Assembly: GCA_002345625.1 (NCBI GenBank)
Contig: DDWE01000144.1
Coordinates: 1 to 43,941, forward strand
Direction: 5' to 3'
DNA length: 43,941 nt
Source: Desulfuromonadaceae bacterium UBA2294
GTDB taxonomy: Bacteria; Desulfobacterota; Desulfuromonadia; Desulfuromonadales; UBA2294
The notes under the pieces were generated by a model, which did no database searches, was not told the DNA's origin, and saw only the letters and a list, made by a program, of their open reading frames with translations. Positions 23,328-32,559 of the stretch are shown here, in pieces (positions within the stretch are counted from its first letter, which is position 1; each line of letters starts with the position of its first letter). Made by a program: the position numbers and the translations under genes.

Positions 23328-24737
23328 ATGAAAGACCTCCAGACAAATTTACGACGCATCCCGGCCGTTGACCGCGTCCTGCTGAGCGCACCTTTAGCGG
23401 AGTTGGCCGGGCAGATCCCGCACATCACATTACGCGCCGCTGCCCAATCGGCCATCGACGCCTGCCGCAATGCCTTGCGCGCCGGAGCGATGCTCACCGA
23501 TACAGACCTTTCGCCGGAACAGGTGGCGATACAGGCTCGAATCATCGCCCTCAAACTTGAACGTCCCGGCCTGCGCCCTGTCATCAACGCCAGCGGCACC
23601 CTGCTCCACACCAACCTGGGTCGCGCGCCACTTTCCACCGCCGCCATTGCCGCCGCCCAGGCGGTCGCCTCCGGCTACAGCAACCTCGAATTCGACCTCG
23701 TCGACGGCCACCGCGGCCACCGCGATACCGCCATCGAATCCCTGCTCTGCCGCCTGACCGGTGCTGAAGCCGCCACTGTGGTCAACAACAATGCCGGTGC
23801 CGTCTTGCTGGCGCTGGCCGCACTGGCCGGTGGCCGCGAAGCAATCGTTTCCCGCGGTGAACTGGTTGAGATTGGTGGTGCGTTTCGCATTCCCGAAGTC
23901 ATGACCGCCGGCGGTGTGCGCTTGCGTGAAGTCGGCACAACCAACAAGACCCACCTGCATGATTACGCCGCCGCCATCGGACCGGAGACCGGCCTGTTGC
24001 TTAAGGTGCACACCAGCAACTACCGGGTCGTCGGTTTTACGGCGAGCGTCCCCGCAAGCGAGCTGGTCACGCTTGGTCAACGCGAAGGGGTGCTGGTCAT
24101 GGAAGATCTCGGCAGCGGAATGCTCCTCGATCCGCTGCCTTTCGGCTTACCGGCAGAGCCGACTGTTCCGGCAGCTGTGGCGACCGGGATTGATGTCGTC
24201 ACCTTCAGCGGGGACAAGCTTCTGGGCGGCCCGCAAGCCGGCCTCATCGTCGGCCGGAAAGCGGCCATTGAGACGCTACGGCGCCACCCGCTGGCCCGCG
24301 CTCTGCGCTGCGACAAGATGACCCTGGCCGCCCTCGAAGCGACGCTGCAACTTTATCTGGACCCACATGCCGCCCTGCAACAGATACCGGTCCTGCAAAT
24401 GCTGACCACGACCGCCGACGAACTGCAACGGCGCTGTCGCCGGCTGGCACGCCAGATCCAGAACAGCGTCGGCAAAAACGTCGATTGCAAGGTCATCAAG
24501 GAGACATCCGCAATCGGCGGCGGTGCGCTCCCGTTGACCGAGCTCCCCGGCTACGCGGTGGCCCTGACGCCACATACCCTGACGGTCGACACCCTCGCCG
24601 CTCGCCTGCGGGGTGGTGAGCCAGCGGTCGTCGGACGTATTCACGACGGCGCATTGCTACTCAACCTGCGCACGGTCACAAAAGCCGAGGAAAAAGCGCT
24701 GGTCGCGGCGGTCAGCGTCGCACTGACACACGTTTAA
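23328..24737 (+). CDS. selA: L-seryl-tRNA(Sec) selenium transferase SelA
   Basis: A PLP enzyme that converts seryl-tRNA-Sec to selenocysteyl-tRNA-Sec with selenophosphate. The 469 residues show the N-terminal tRNA-binding part (1-80; IPAVDRVL, then LRPVINASGTLLHTNLGRAP) and the PLP lysine K297 in VTFSGDKLLGGPQAGL. The length fits the bacterial decameric SelA. GAGGGA lies eight bases before the ATG. The next gene begins 19 bases after the stop and is probably co-transcribed. Confidence 0.97.
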   Translation: MKDLQTNLRRIPAVDRVLLSAPLAELAGQIPHITLRAAAQSAIDACRNALRAGAMLTDTDLSPEQVAIQARIIALKLERPGLRPVINASGTLLHTNLGRAPLSTAAIAAAQAVASGYSNLEFDLVDGHRGHRDTAIESLLCRLTGAEAATVVNNNAGAVLLALAALAGGREAIVSRGELVEIGGAFRIPEVMTAGGVRLREVGTTNKTHLHDYAAAIGPETGLLLKVHTSNYRVVGFTASVPASELVTLGQREGVLVMEDLGSGMLLDPLPFGLPAEPTVPAAVATGIDVVTFSGDKLLGGPQAGLIVGRKAAIETLRRHPLARALRCDKMTLAALEATLQLYLDPHAALQQIPVLQMLTTTADELQRRCRRLARQIQNSVGKNVDCKVIKETSAIGGGALPLTELPGYAVALTPHTLTVDTLAARLRGGEPAVVGRIHDGALLLNLRTVTKAEEKALVAAVSVALTHV

Positions 24738-24756
24738 AACCTGCATGGAGAGCCCC

Positions 24757-26349
24757 ATGGAACCGATCGACAGCACCCTGCTGCTGCAACGCATCGAACG
24801 TCTGAACAGTATCGGCGCTGCTCTTTCCGCCGAGCGCGACCACCAGCGCCTGCTCGAGCACATCCTGCTCGGCGCCAAGGAGTTGACCGGTGCCGACGGA
24901 GGTAGCCTCTACATCCTTGAAGATGGACGCCTGTCATTTCGGCTGGTGCACACGACGTCCCTCAACCTGCACCTCGGTGGAAACAGCCCGCATCCGGTCG
25001 CCTTTGCACCGATCCCGCTGCATAAACCGGATGGTTCCGCCAACGATCAGATGGTCGTCACCCGCGCCGCCCTGCAGAACTGTATTATCAACATCCCTGA
25101 TGCCTACACCGACAGCGAATTCGATCTCTCCGGCACCCGCGCCTTCGATGCCCGAACCGGCTATCGTTCGACCTCACTGCTCGCCGTACCGATGCAGGAC
25201 CACGAAGGACGCATCACCGGCGTTCTGCAGCTGATCAATGCCACCAACAGCGCCGGCGACATCATCCCCTTCTCCCGCGCCGACGAGAGTCTGGTTGCCT
25301 CCCTCGCCTCACAGGCGGCCGTCACCCTCAACCGCCAGCACCTGATCGAAGGCCTGCAGACCCTGCTGCAAGCGCTGACCAGGCTCATCGCAAACGCCAT
25401 CGACGACAAATCACCGCACACCGCCGGACACTGTCGCCGGGTCCCCGATATCACCATGGCGCTGGCCAGGGCGGTCAATGCCGACGATGGCCCGGTTTTC
25501 GCCGGAGTCAACTTCGATGAGCGCGATCTGGAAGCGCTGGAGATGGCGGCCTGGCTGCACGACTGCGGCAAGATCGCCACACCAGAATATATCATCGACA
25601 AGCACAGCAAGCTGGAGACGATTTTCGACCGCATCCATCTGGTCGATGCACGACTGGAACTGCTGCGCCGGGAGGCCGAACTCAAACAGGCCCAGGCAAA
25701 ACCGGTCCTCGACGGAGAGAATCTACCGTCCCTGGACGACATAGACGACATCGGCAATTTTCTGCGTCGCATCAACACCGGCGGAGAATTCCTCCCCGAC
25801 GCCGATGCCGCCCGCCTGCAAGCCATTGCCGCCCTGCCGATTCCCGACCCGGTCACCCGTGAACCGAAGCCGCTGTTATCAAAGGACGAGTTGGACAACC
25901 TCTCCGTCCGCCGCGGCACCCTGACCGACGAGGAACGCAAGCGGATCAACAACCATGTCGAAATCACCCAGCGTATGCTGGCCAGCCTCCCCTTCCCCGA
26001 GCATCTGCGTGATGTGCCGCTGATCGCCGGCAGCCATCACGAACGCATGGACGGCAAAGGCTATCCCCTGGGCATCCCGGCCGGAGAACTGCCCCTGCAG
26101 GGACGGATCCTGGCCATTGCTGATATTTTCGAGGCACTGACCGCCAGCGACCGCGGTTATCGGCAGGCCAACACGCTCTCCGCTGCCCTGACGATCCTCG
26201 CCCGTATGTGCAAGGAGGGGCATATCGACGCACAACTCTACGAACTGTTCCTGCGCCGGAAGGTTTACCTCGACTATGCGGCCTCCTATCTGAAGCCGGA
26301 GCAGCGCGACAGTGTCGATACGGAGGCGGTCTGCGACATTTTCTGTTAA
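24757..26349 (+). CDS. GAF / HD-GYP domain protein, predicted cyclic-di-GMP phosphodiesterase
   Basis: A cytoplasmic signalling protein of 530 residues. A GAF sensor domain spans about 15-195 (GADGGSLYILEDG near the start, SLLAVPMQDHEGRITGVLQL near the end). An HD-GYP domain follows: HTAGHCRRV, the HDCGK metal site (268-272) and HHERMDGKGYP (427-437), whose GYP marks the subfamily that hydrolyses c-di-GMP. An insert of about 110 charged residues separates HDCGK from the HHE motif, longer than usual. The start at 24757 has GGAGAG four bases upstream; an in-frame ATG at 24745 is less likely. It lies between selA and selB, an unusual place for a signalling gene. Confidence 0.87.
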   Translation: MEPIDSTLLLQRIERLNSIGAALSAERDHQRLLEHILLGAKELTGADGGSLYILEDGRLSFRLVHTTSLNLHLGGNSPHPVAFAPIPLHKPDGSANDQMVVTRAALQNCIINIPDAYTDSEFDLSGTRAFDARTGYRSTSLLAVPMQDHEGRITGVLQLINATNSAGDIIPFSRADESLVASLASQAAVTLNRQHLIEGLQTLLQALTRLIANAIDDKSPHTAGHCRRVPDITMALARAVNADDGPVFAGVNFDERDLEALEMAAWLHDCGKIATPEYIIDKHSKLETIFDRIHLVDARLELLRREAELKQAQAKPVLDGENLPSLDDIDDIGNFLRRINTGGEFLPDADAARLQAIAALPIPDPVTREPKPLLSKDELDNLSVRRGTLTDEERKRINNHVEITQRMLASLPFPEHLRDVPLIAGSHHERMDGKGYPLGIPAGELPLQGRILAIADIFEALTASDRGYRQANTLSAALTILARMCKEGHIDAQLYELFLRRKVYLDYAASYLKPEQRDSVDTEAVCDIFC

Positions 26350-26440
26350 AACATCGCAGTCAGAGTGTCGCGCCACGCACCGGTTCACTATGCCGTCTGG
26401 ACCGTACCCTACTTAAACCACTGGAACAGCGATAATTGTA

Positions 26441-28393
26441 ATGGCCCCGCTTTCTCCCCTCATTATCGGTACCGCCGGCCATGTTGACCATGGCAAGACG
26501 CGGTTGATCCGCGCCCTGACCAACGTCGAGACCGACCGGTTAGTGGAGGAGCAAAAACGCGGCATCTCCATCGAACTCGGCTTCGCCCCCTTCCGACTCC
26601 CCTCCGGGCGTCTGGCCGGCATTGTCGATGTGCCGGGGCACGAACGCTTTATCCACAACATGCTGGCCGGTATCGGCGGCATCGACCTGGTGCTTCTGGT
26701 CGTCGATGTGACTGAAGGGGTGATGCCGCAGACCAGGGAACACCTGCAGATCCTGCAACTGCTGCACATCCCGCGCGGCATCATTGTGCTGACCAAGTGC
26801 GATCTGGCTGAAGATGACGACTGGCTCGACCTGGTCGAGGAAGAGATCCGCGAAGAGTTGGCCGGAACATTTCTGGCTGAAGCCCCCTGCTGTCGGGTCT
26901 CGGCGCAAAACGGCGACGGCCTGCCGGAGCTGGTGGCAGCCATCGAGACAATCGCCCGTGAACTGCCGCCGCGCGACACCGACGGTCCTCTGCGCCTCCC
27001 CATCGACCGGCACTTCTCCGTTGCCGGTTTCGGCACTGTCATCACCGGCACCCTGCTCTCCGGTCAGGTCTCCCCCGGGGACACAGTCGAGCTGCTGCCA
27101 CCGGGGGAGACGTTGCGGGTCCGGGATGTTCAGGTGCATGGCAAGCCGGCATCACGCGCCAGCGCCGGCCAGCGTGTGGCACTGAACCTCGCCGGGCTCG
27201 AACGCAGCCGCATCCCGCGCGGGGCGATTATTGCCACCCCGGGAATTTTTGAGCCGACAGCCCGCCTCGATGCCCGGCTCACCCTGCTGGCGACCGCACC
27301 GCGTGCGCTGAAATTCCGCGACCCGGTTCACCTGCATCTGGGTACAGCGCGCAGTGTCGGTCTCGTCGCCCTGCTCGACCGCGACCGGCTTGAACCGGGA
27401 GAGAGTGCTCTGGTGCAGATCCATCTCGATCGACCGCTGGTGGCGCAGCGCCAGGATCGCTTCATCATCCGCTCCTACTCACCGATGACCACCATCGGCG
27501 GCGGACAGATCATCGATCCGCAGCCAGCGCGACACCGCCGCTTCCGCCCCGAAATCATGCAGGAGCTGGCTGATCTGGAGACCGGGGAAAAGGCCTTCCT
27601 GCTGCAACGCATCAGCCGGAGCGGTGCCGCACGGCTGAAAGAGCTTGAGCAGTCAACCGGACTCGGTAAAGAGCGGATTCACAACCACCTGACAGCGCTG
27701 GTCACTGACGGCGCCATTGTCGAACTCAGCGACCAGTGGGCCGACGCCGGCAGCGTCCGTTCCTGGCAGCGACAACTGTGCAGCCGTATCGAACAGTATC
27801 ACCTCGACTTCCCCCTGCAGACCGGAATACCATTGGCGGCCTTGCGCGGTACACTGCCGGAGGCCCTGTCACCCAAAGGGTTCGAGGCGTTGCTTGGACG
27901 CCTGCTCGCCAGCCATGTTCTGGTGCGTCACGACGACTTTCTCGCCCTGACCGGTTTTGCACCGCGACCTGATTCAGCGCAGCAATCCCGTATCGATGCC
28001 ATCGAAGCTCTGTGGCAGGAAGCCGGCGCCGAAGCAAAGAACAACACTGAAATGCTCTCCCGGCTGACGCAGACAGAGGTCGAGGCGGCCGAGGCCATCG
28101 CCTTTCTCATCAACAGCAAACGTCTGGTCCGGCTCAATGCCGAATGCACCCTGCATGCCGAGGCCTATGCGGTAGCACTGGCCCTGCTGTCGGGTCCGTT
28201 TGCCGATCAGGAATTCACTCTGGCCGAGTTTCGTGACGCCCTGAACAGCTCACGCAAGATGGTGCAGGCGCTGCTGGAACATTTCGACGCGCTGAAGTAC
28301 ACTCTGCGCAAAGGCGAGGTGCGGGTGACCTGGAAGCTGCCCCTACAGGCAGGTGATACGGTTCGCTACCAGGAAAACCAAAAAAGAGATTGA
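26441..28393 (+). CDS. selB: Selenocysteine-specific elongation factor SelB
   Basis: A GTPase that delivers Sec-tRNA to UGA codons bearing a SECIS. The 650 residues show the G domain (GHVDHGKT at 13-20, DVPGHE at 63-68, TKCD at 118-121), two EF-Tu-like barrels (to about 370) and four C-terminal winged-helix domains that bind the SECIS. No ribosome-binding site precedes the ATG, and GATAAT ends five bases before it, so initiation may be leaderless or weak; an upstream in-frame stop at 26414 rules out a longer form. The TGA stop lies inside a repeat arm. Its partners selC, selA and selD are in the same window. Confidence 0.96.
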   Translation: MAPLSPLIIGTAGHVDHGKTRLIRALTNVETDRLVEEQKRGISIELGFAPFRLPSGRLAGIVDVPGHERFIHNMLAGIGGIDLVLLVVDVTEGVMPQTREHLQILQLLHIPRGIIVLTKCDLAEDDDWLDLVEEEIREELAGTFLAEAPCCRVSAQNGDGLPELVAAIETIARELPPRDTDGPLRLPIDRHFSVAGFGTVITGTLLSGQVSPGDTVELLPPGETLRVRDVQVHGKPASRASAGQRVALNLAGLERSRIPRGAIIATPGIFEPTARLDARLTLLATAPRALKFRDPVHLHLGTARSVGLVALLDRDRLEPGESALVQIHLDRPLVAQRQDRFIIRSYSPMTTIGGGQIIDPQPARHRRFRPEIMQELADLETGEKAFLLQRISRSGAARLKELEQSTGLGKERIHNHLTALVTDGAIVELSDQWADAGSVRSWQRQLCSRIEQYHLDFPLQTGIPLAALRGTLPEALSPKGFEALLGRLLASHVLVRHDDFLALTGFAPRPDSAQQSRIDAIEALWQEAGAEAKNNTEMLSRLTQTEVEAAEAIAFLINSKRLVRLNAECTLHAEAYAVALALLSGPFADQEFTLAEFRDALNSSRKMVQALLEHFDALKYTLRKGEVRVTWKLPLQAGDTVRYQENQKRD

Positions 28394-28501
28394 CGCAGAG
28401 GCGCTGAGAAAACCAGATAAAAACTGCTACATCACGAACTGATGAGCCTGTTGGTTTTTCACATCAGAGCCTTTATCTACGCCTCCGCGCCTCTGCGTTA
28501 A
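28390..28501. repeat. Inverted repeat pair between selB and selD (block D)
   Basis: TTGACGCAGAGGCGC (28390-28404) and its near-complement (28487-28501, 14 of 15) enclose 82 bases. The arm is the same as in block B at 12.7 kb. The left arm contains the selB stop codon. The remaining bases up to selD (28502-28616) contain no gene and no clear promoter. Confidence 0.8.
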
Positions 28502-28616
28502 TAAAATTTCCTTGATGCCTTGCTGGCACATAGATCGGCTTGATTACATTTTTCACTGTGATCCACAATCGACTCTGTGTTAAATGCACACACACTCTTC
28601 TGCAGAAAGTTGATTT

Positions 28617-29660
28617 ATGAGCGAAAAAGCCCCCCGGCTGACCGCCCTGTCACGCAGCAGCGGTTGAGCCGCCAAGATGGCCCCCGGGCCATTGGCGCAG
28701 GTGCTGCGTCAACTACCGACAGCGAATGACCCCAACCTGCTCTCCGCCAGCATCCCGTTTGCTGATGCCGGCGTTTACCAGATCGGGGAGAGTTGCGCCC
28801 TGGTGCAATCGATCGACTTTTTCACCCCGGTGGTCGATGACCCGCGCAGTTTTGGCCGCATTGCCGCCGCCAACGCCCTCTCCGATATTTACGCCATGGG
28901 CGCCCGGCCGATCACTGCCCTGAATCTGGTCGGGTTCCCGCGCTGCCTTCATCAGGATGTGCTGGTAGAGATCCTCAAAGGGGGGGCGGAGAAGGTTGCC
29001 GAGGCCGGCGCCGTCATCGTCGGTGGCCACACCATCGAGGATGATGAGCCAAAGTACGGCCTCGCCGTCACCGGCCTGGTCGATCCGGCGAAAATGCTGA
29101 GCACCGTCGGCGCCCGCCCCGGTGATGTCCTGGTGCTGACCAAACCGATCGGCACCGGATTGCTGACCACCGCCCTCAAAGGAGAAGTGCTGACCGAAGC
29201 ACAGATCCCCGATGCCATCGCCGGCATGTCCATGCTTAATCGCCTTGCGGCCGAGGTGATGCTGGAGGTGGGCGTCCACGCCTGCACCGACATCACCGGT
29301 TTCGGCCTGCTCGGCCACGTCCTGGAGTTGGCCGAAGCCAGCCAGATCGGCATCAGCCTGAACGTCGCCGAGCTGCCGATCTATCCCGGTGCGGCCGAAA
29401 TGGCCCAGATGGGTCTGGTACCGGAGGGGAGCTACAACAACCGCAGCCACTACCTGCCGCGGGTCCGCAACGCTGAAGCCCTGAGCATTGAACGACTTGA
29501 CCTCATCGCCGACCCCCAGACCTCCGGTGGCCTGATCATGGCGGTTGCGGCCGAAAAGCTGACAACGCTGCAAAATGCCCTGCACGCCGTCGGCGCCGGT
29601 GCCTGGTGTATTGGTCGTATCACCGAGCAACATCCCGGCAGCCTGACGATCGAGAGCTGA
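28617..29660 (+). CDS. selD: Selenide, water dikinase SelD, itself a selenoprotein (Sec17)
   Basis: Makes selenophosphate from selenide and ATP, the selenium donor for SelA. The frame begins at ATG 28617 and reads through TGA at 28665-28667 as Sec17, giving the family's catalytic motif S-G-U-A-A-K-M with the essential lysine K20. The 347-residue length is then normal. Starting at the internal ATG 28677 would remove both catalytic residues. Other signatures are present (VDFFTP-like SIDFFTPVVDDP, GGHTIEDDEPKYG, DITGFGLLGH, DPQTSGGL). A stem-loop follows the TGA. The dus gene begins six bases downstream. Confidence 0.94.
28671..28696 (+). promoter_or_regulatory. Putative SECIS stem-loop of selD
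   Basis: GCCAA-(GA)-TGGCC (28671-28682) pairs with GGCCA-TTGGC (28687-28696) around a CCCG loop, a 10-bp stem with a two-base bulge starting three bases after the TGA. A bulge and GC-rich apex are typical of bacterial SECIS elements. Confidence 0.6.
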
Positions 29661-29666
29661 GCCAAG

Positions 29667-30629
29667 ATGGACACCTCCCGCCTCCCCTGGGCCACCGGTA
29701 GCTTCCCGTTGATGCTGGCGCCGATGCAGGGGGTTACCAACCGCATCGTTCGCAACTATTTTGTCGAACAGGTGCGCCCCGATGTGCTGTTCACCGAGTT
29801 TGTCCGCGTCAGTGGCGTCGATCCGGCCCGCATTCCGCGTCGCGACCGGGCCGAACTCGCCGCCAGTGAAGGGGGCGTACCTCTGGTCGTCCAACTCATC
29901 GGCCGCGGTGTCAAGGAACTCTCCGAAGCCGCCGTCATGGTCGTTAATGCCGGCGTCCAGCACCTGAATCTCAACCTGGGCTGTCCCTACGGTCGCACCG
30001 CTTCCGGCTGTACCGGTGGCAACACCCTGCGCACTCCCGAAGTCCTCCCTGATATTCTCGCCGCCCTGCGGGCCGCCATCCCGGGGAGCTTCTCGGTCAA
30101 AATTCGCGCCGGCTACGACAACCCACGGCAGATTTTCAGCCTGCTGCCGCTGTTTGAGCAATCCGCAATCGACTTCCTCATCCTGCACCCGCGCACGGTG
30201 CTGCAACAATACAAAGGGCACGCTGACCATACCCTCACCGCCGAAGTCGTCCGCGCCACCTCGTTACCGGTCATCGCCAACGGCGACATCGTCAGCGCCA
30301 CTCAGGGCCTGCGCCTGCGCGAGGAGGCCAGGCCAGCCGGGCTGATGCTCGGGCGCGGAGCCATCGCCGATCCACGACTGTTTGCACGACTGCGGCAAAA
30401 TGAAACGGCAACGCCAACAATGGTCGAACGCCAACAGGGACTGGCCCGAATGCTTACGGCGCTGGCGCCCGACTACCGCACAACCTTCTGTGGCGATGCG
30501 CAAGTACTGGGCAAACTCAAAGCACTATTGAGCTGTGTTGAGTCTGACGCATTAAGCGCCATGACCAAGCCGTTGAAACGCGCAAAGCGATTGGATACAT
30601 TTCTGGACTTTTTAAATAAATTCCAATAA
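29667..30629 (+). CDS. tRNA-dihydrouridine synthase (Dus family)
   Basis: An FMN enzyme that reduces specific uridines in tRNA. The 320 residues show the TIM barrel opening PLMLAPMQGVTNRIVR (14-29), the catalytic C106 in LNLNLGCPYG, the phosphate and FMN segments ILHPRTV-Q-YKG-ADH and PVIANGDI, and LMLGRGAIADP. It resembles the DusC/DusB branch; which tRNA position it modifies cannot be told from sequence alone. It starts six bases after selD and is probably co-translated with it, a pairing not required by the Sec pathway. Confidence 0.9.
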   Translation: MDTSRLPWATGSFPLMLAPMQGVTNRIVRNYFVEQVRPDVLFTEFVRVSGVDPARIPRRDRAELAASEGGVPLVVQLIGRGVKELSEAAVMVVNAGVQHLNLNLGCPYGRTASGCTGGNTLRTPEVLPDILAALRAAIPGSFSVKIRAGYDNPRQIFSLLPLFEQSAIDFLILHPRTVLQQYKGHADHTLTAEVVRATSLPVIANGDIVSATQGLRLREEARPAGLMLGRGAIADPRLFARLRQNETATPTMVERQQGLARMLTALAPDYRTTFCGDAQVLGKLKALLSCVESDALSAMTKPLKRAKRLDTFLDFLNKFQ

Positions 30630-30720
30630 GGTTTTTTTGCACATACATCGGTCCCGCCCGAGTTATCCAACCGACCTGACCGTTGCAGATGATCCGTCTA
30701 AAGAGGCAGAAAGCCCGAAA

Positions 30721-32505
30721 ATGCGCAACCGTTCGCCTATCACAAATGACCGCTGGCAGAAGATTGCAAACGTTATTTTTTTTGTGTGTATTGCCATGGC
30801 ATTGATCATGCCTATATACGACTTCGACATTTATTGGCACTTGGCTAACGGGCGGGCAATGCTTGAACAGGGGCGTATTATTCAGGAAGAAATTTTTTCC
30901 TATACAGCTCGCGGTTTGGTCTTTGAAAACAATGAATGGCTTGCTCAAATACTTCTTTATGGCATTTACCGTTTCACTGGAAGTTTCGGTTTGATCCTCT
31001 TTACCATAACGGCAACGCTGGCGACATTGCTCCTGATTCTACAGAGCACACGCCAGCGTATTGATTGTCAATGGTGGGGGGTGGGGTTCTTCTGTTTTGC
31101 CACCGTCTTGGCGGGAATAACCCGCTATATGCCGCGGCCACATCTTTTTTCTTTTTTGGGTATCGCCGTCGTCATGTGGCTGCTCAATCGCTACGAAAAG
31201 AGCGCCCGAACCGACCTGATGCCGCTAGCCCTGCTTGTCCTCACTGTCCTCCTCTGGAATTTCCTGCACGGCGCGATCTACGGGTTAATTTTAATCACCT
31301 GCTACATCACAGCAGCGCTTTTCGTTAAAATCACAACATTTGGCGGCATACTGACCGATCGGGTTTTACCACGAAAACCCTTGCTGGCACTCTGCATGAC
31401 CACGCTGATCGTGTACGCTATCTGCCTGTTCAATCCTGTTGGATTCAACCTGTTATCGATTCTCAAAAGCCTGATTTTTGAACGTAACTTCGGCTCATTC
31501 ACCTCTGAGTTCACCGCCCCCTCGTTCTCACCTCTCTTCGCGGGCTACTGGCTCCTCTTCAGTTTGACAGCAGGTTATCTCCTGCGCGACCTGTTACGCC
31601 GCAAGGTCGGGTTGTATGAAGCGCTGGCCCTCATCGTGTTCGGCGCACTGAGCCTCAGATACATGCGCGCTATCGCCCCATTCCTGCTGGTCGCCCTACC
31701 CTATTTGATCCGTAACACGTCCGAACTTTTTCAATCATTTACGGCTAAAAGATTCCGTACAAATAGACGAGATGTCGCGGCCTCGGTCTGTTGTGTGCTG
31801 CTGGTTGTGGTAATGACTCTGGGGCTTAAATCCGGGGCGATTTGGGGGGAGACGTTCCGGTTTGGCGTTGGCGTCGATGATTCCCCTGCTTCAGAGTTCC
31901 CAATCGGCGCAACAAATTTCCTCAACGCATCAAACCTCGACGGCAATCTTTACAACTCGGACCATTTTGGCGGCTATCTTGCATTTTTCCTGGGGCGGGA
32001 GAGGCCCATTTTTCATTACAATCACGGCGTCTTGTTTCAGGATATGTACAAATTCCTGCACGACAAAACCGAACAGGACAAATGGGATATCAATTACGCC
32101 ATCGTGGGGGATCCTATTGAAACCCGGTACACGTTCAAACCACCGGAATGGATACCAGTCTATTGGGAACAAGGGGCGATTGTTCTGGTTCGTGACCGTA
32201 TCAGGAACAAGGGGATTATCGAGCAGCACCGGATCTATTTTTTTACGCCCGGAATCACGCAAACCCAAATATCTGACATGGCAACAACACCCGATATTGC
32301 GACAAAACTGACCATGGAGATGGCTACGTATCTGAGCTTTCGCCCGGATAACAGGGTCGCGGAGCTATTCGCGCGATTAATCGTCCGTCCCGACTTACTG
32401 CTCAATCAAGCCTATCGGGTTCAGCTGGTCAAAAATGCTCTTGTCTACAATCGGCATTGCGACCAGCTGAATCAAAGATTGAGCACCCTTAATGGGGCGG
32501 GATAG
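30721..32505 (+). CDS. Polytopic membrane protein of the glycan locus
   Basis: A 594-residue protein with about ten to twelve predicted membrane helices in the first 400 residues and a soluble C-terminal part. An early segment with YDFDIYWHLANGRAMLEQG has the acidic pair expected at the extracytoplasmic active site of GT-C type (polyprenyl-phosphate sugar) glycosyltransferases. The start is placed at ATG 30721; the frame begins earlier with a TTG at 30637 but lacks support. It is the first gene of the glycan region and more A+T-rich than the Sec island. Glycosyl transfer is inferred from topology and neighbours. Confidence 0.65.
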   Translation: MRNRSPITNDRWQKIANVIFFVCIAMALIMPIYDFDIYWHLANGRAMLEQGRIIQEEIFSYTARGLVFENNEWLAQILLYGIYRFTGSFGLILFTITATLATLLLILQSTRQRIDCQWWGVGFFCFATVLAGITRYMPRPHLFSFLGIAVVMWLLNRYEKSARTDLMPLALLVLTVLLWNFLHGAIYGLILITCYITAALFVKITTFGGILTDRVLPRKPLLALCMTTLIVYAICLFNPVGFNLLSILKSLIFERNFGSFTSEFTAPSFSPLFAGYWLLFSLTAGYLLRDLLRRKVGLYEALALIVFGALSLRYMRAIAPFLLVALPYLIRNTSELFQSFTAKRFRTNRRDVAASVCCVLLVVVMTLGLKSGAIWGETFRFGVGVDDSPASEFPIGATNFLNASNLDGNLYNSDHFGGYLAFFLGRERPIFHYNHGVLFQDMYKFLHDKTEQDKWDINYAIVGDPIETRYTFKPPEWIPVYWEQGAIVLVRDRIRNKGIIEQHRIYFFTPGITQTQISDMATTPDIATKLTMEMATYLSFRPDNRVAELFARLIVRPDLLLNQAYRVQLVKNALVYNRHCDQLNQRLSTLNGAG

Positions 32506-32559
32506 GGACTGACCACCAATTCATCAATGCCACTCATTTCATTCAAACGAGTCTTCGTC

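Noticed and set aside
28519..28540. Sigma-54 promoter for selD (TGGCAC near 28524)
   Set aside because: The TGGCAC element is good, but the -12 GC is not at the required spacing.
28713..30230. Long minus-strand open frame opposite selD and dus (505 codons)
   Set aside because: Its product is low-complexity (Gly/Asp/Gln-rich) as expected from the antisense of GC-rich coding DNA, while both plus-strand proteins are clearly conserved.
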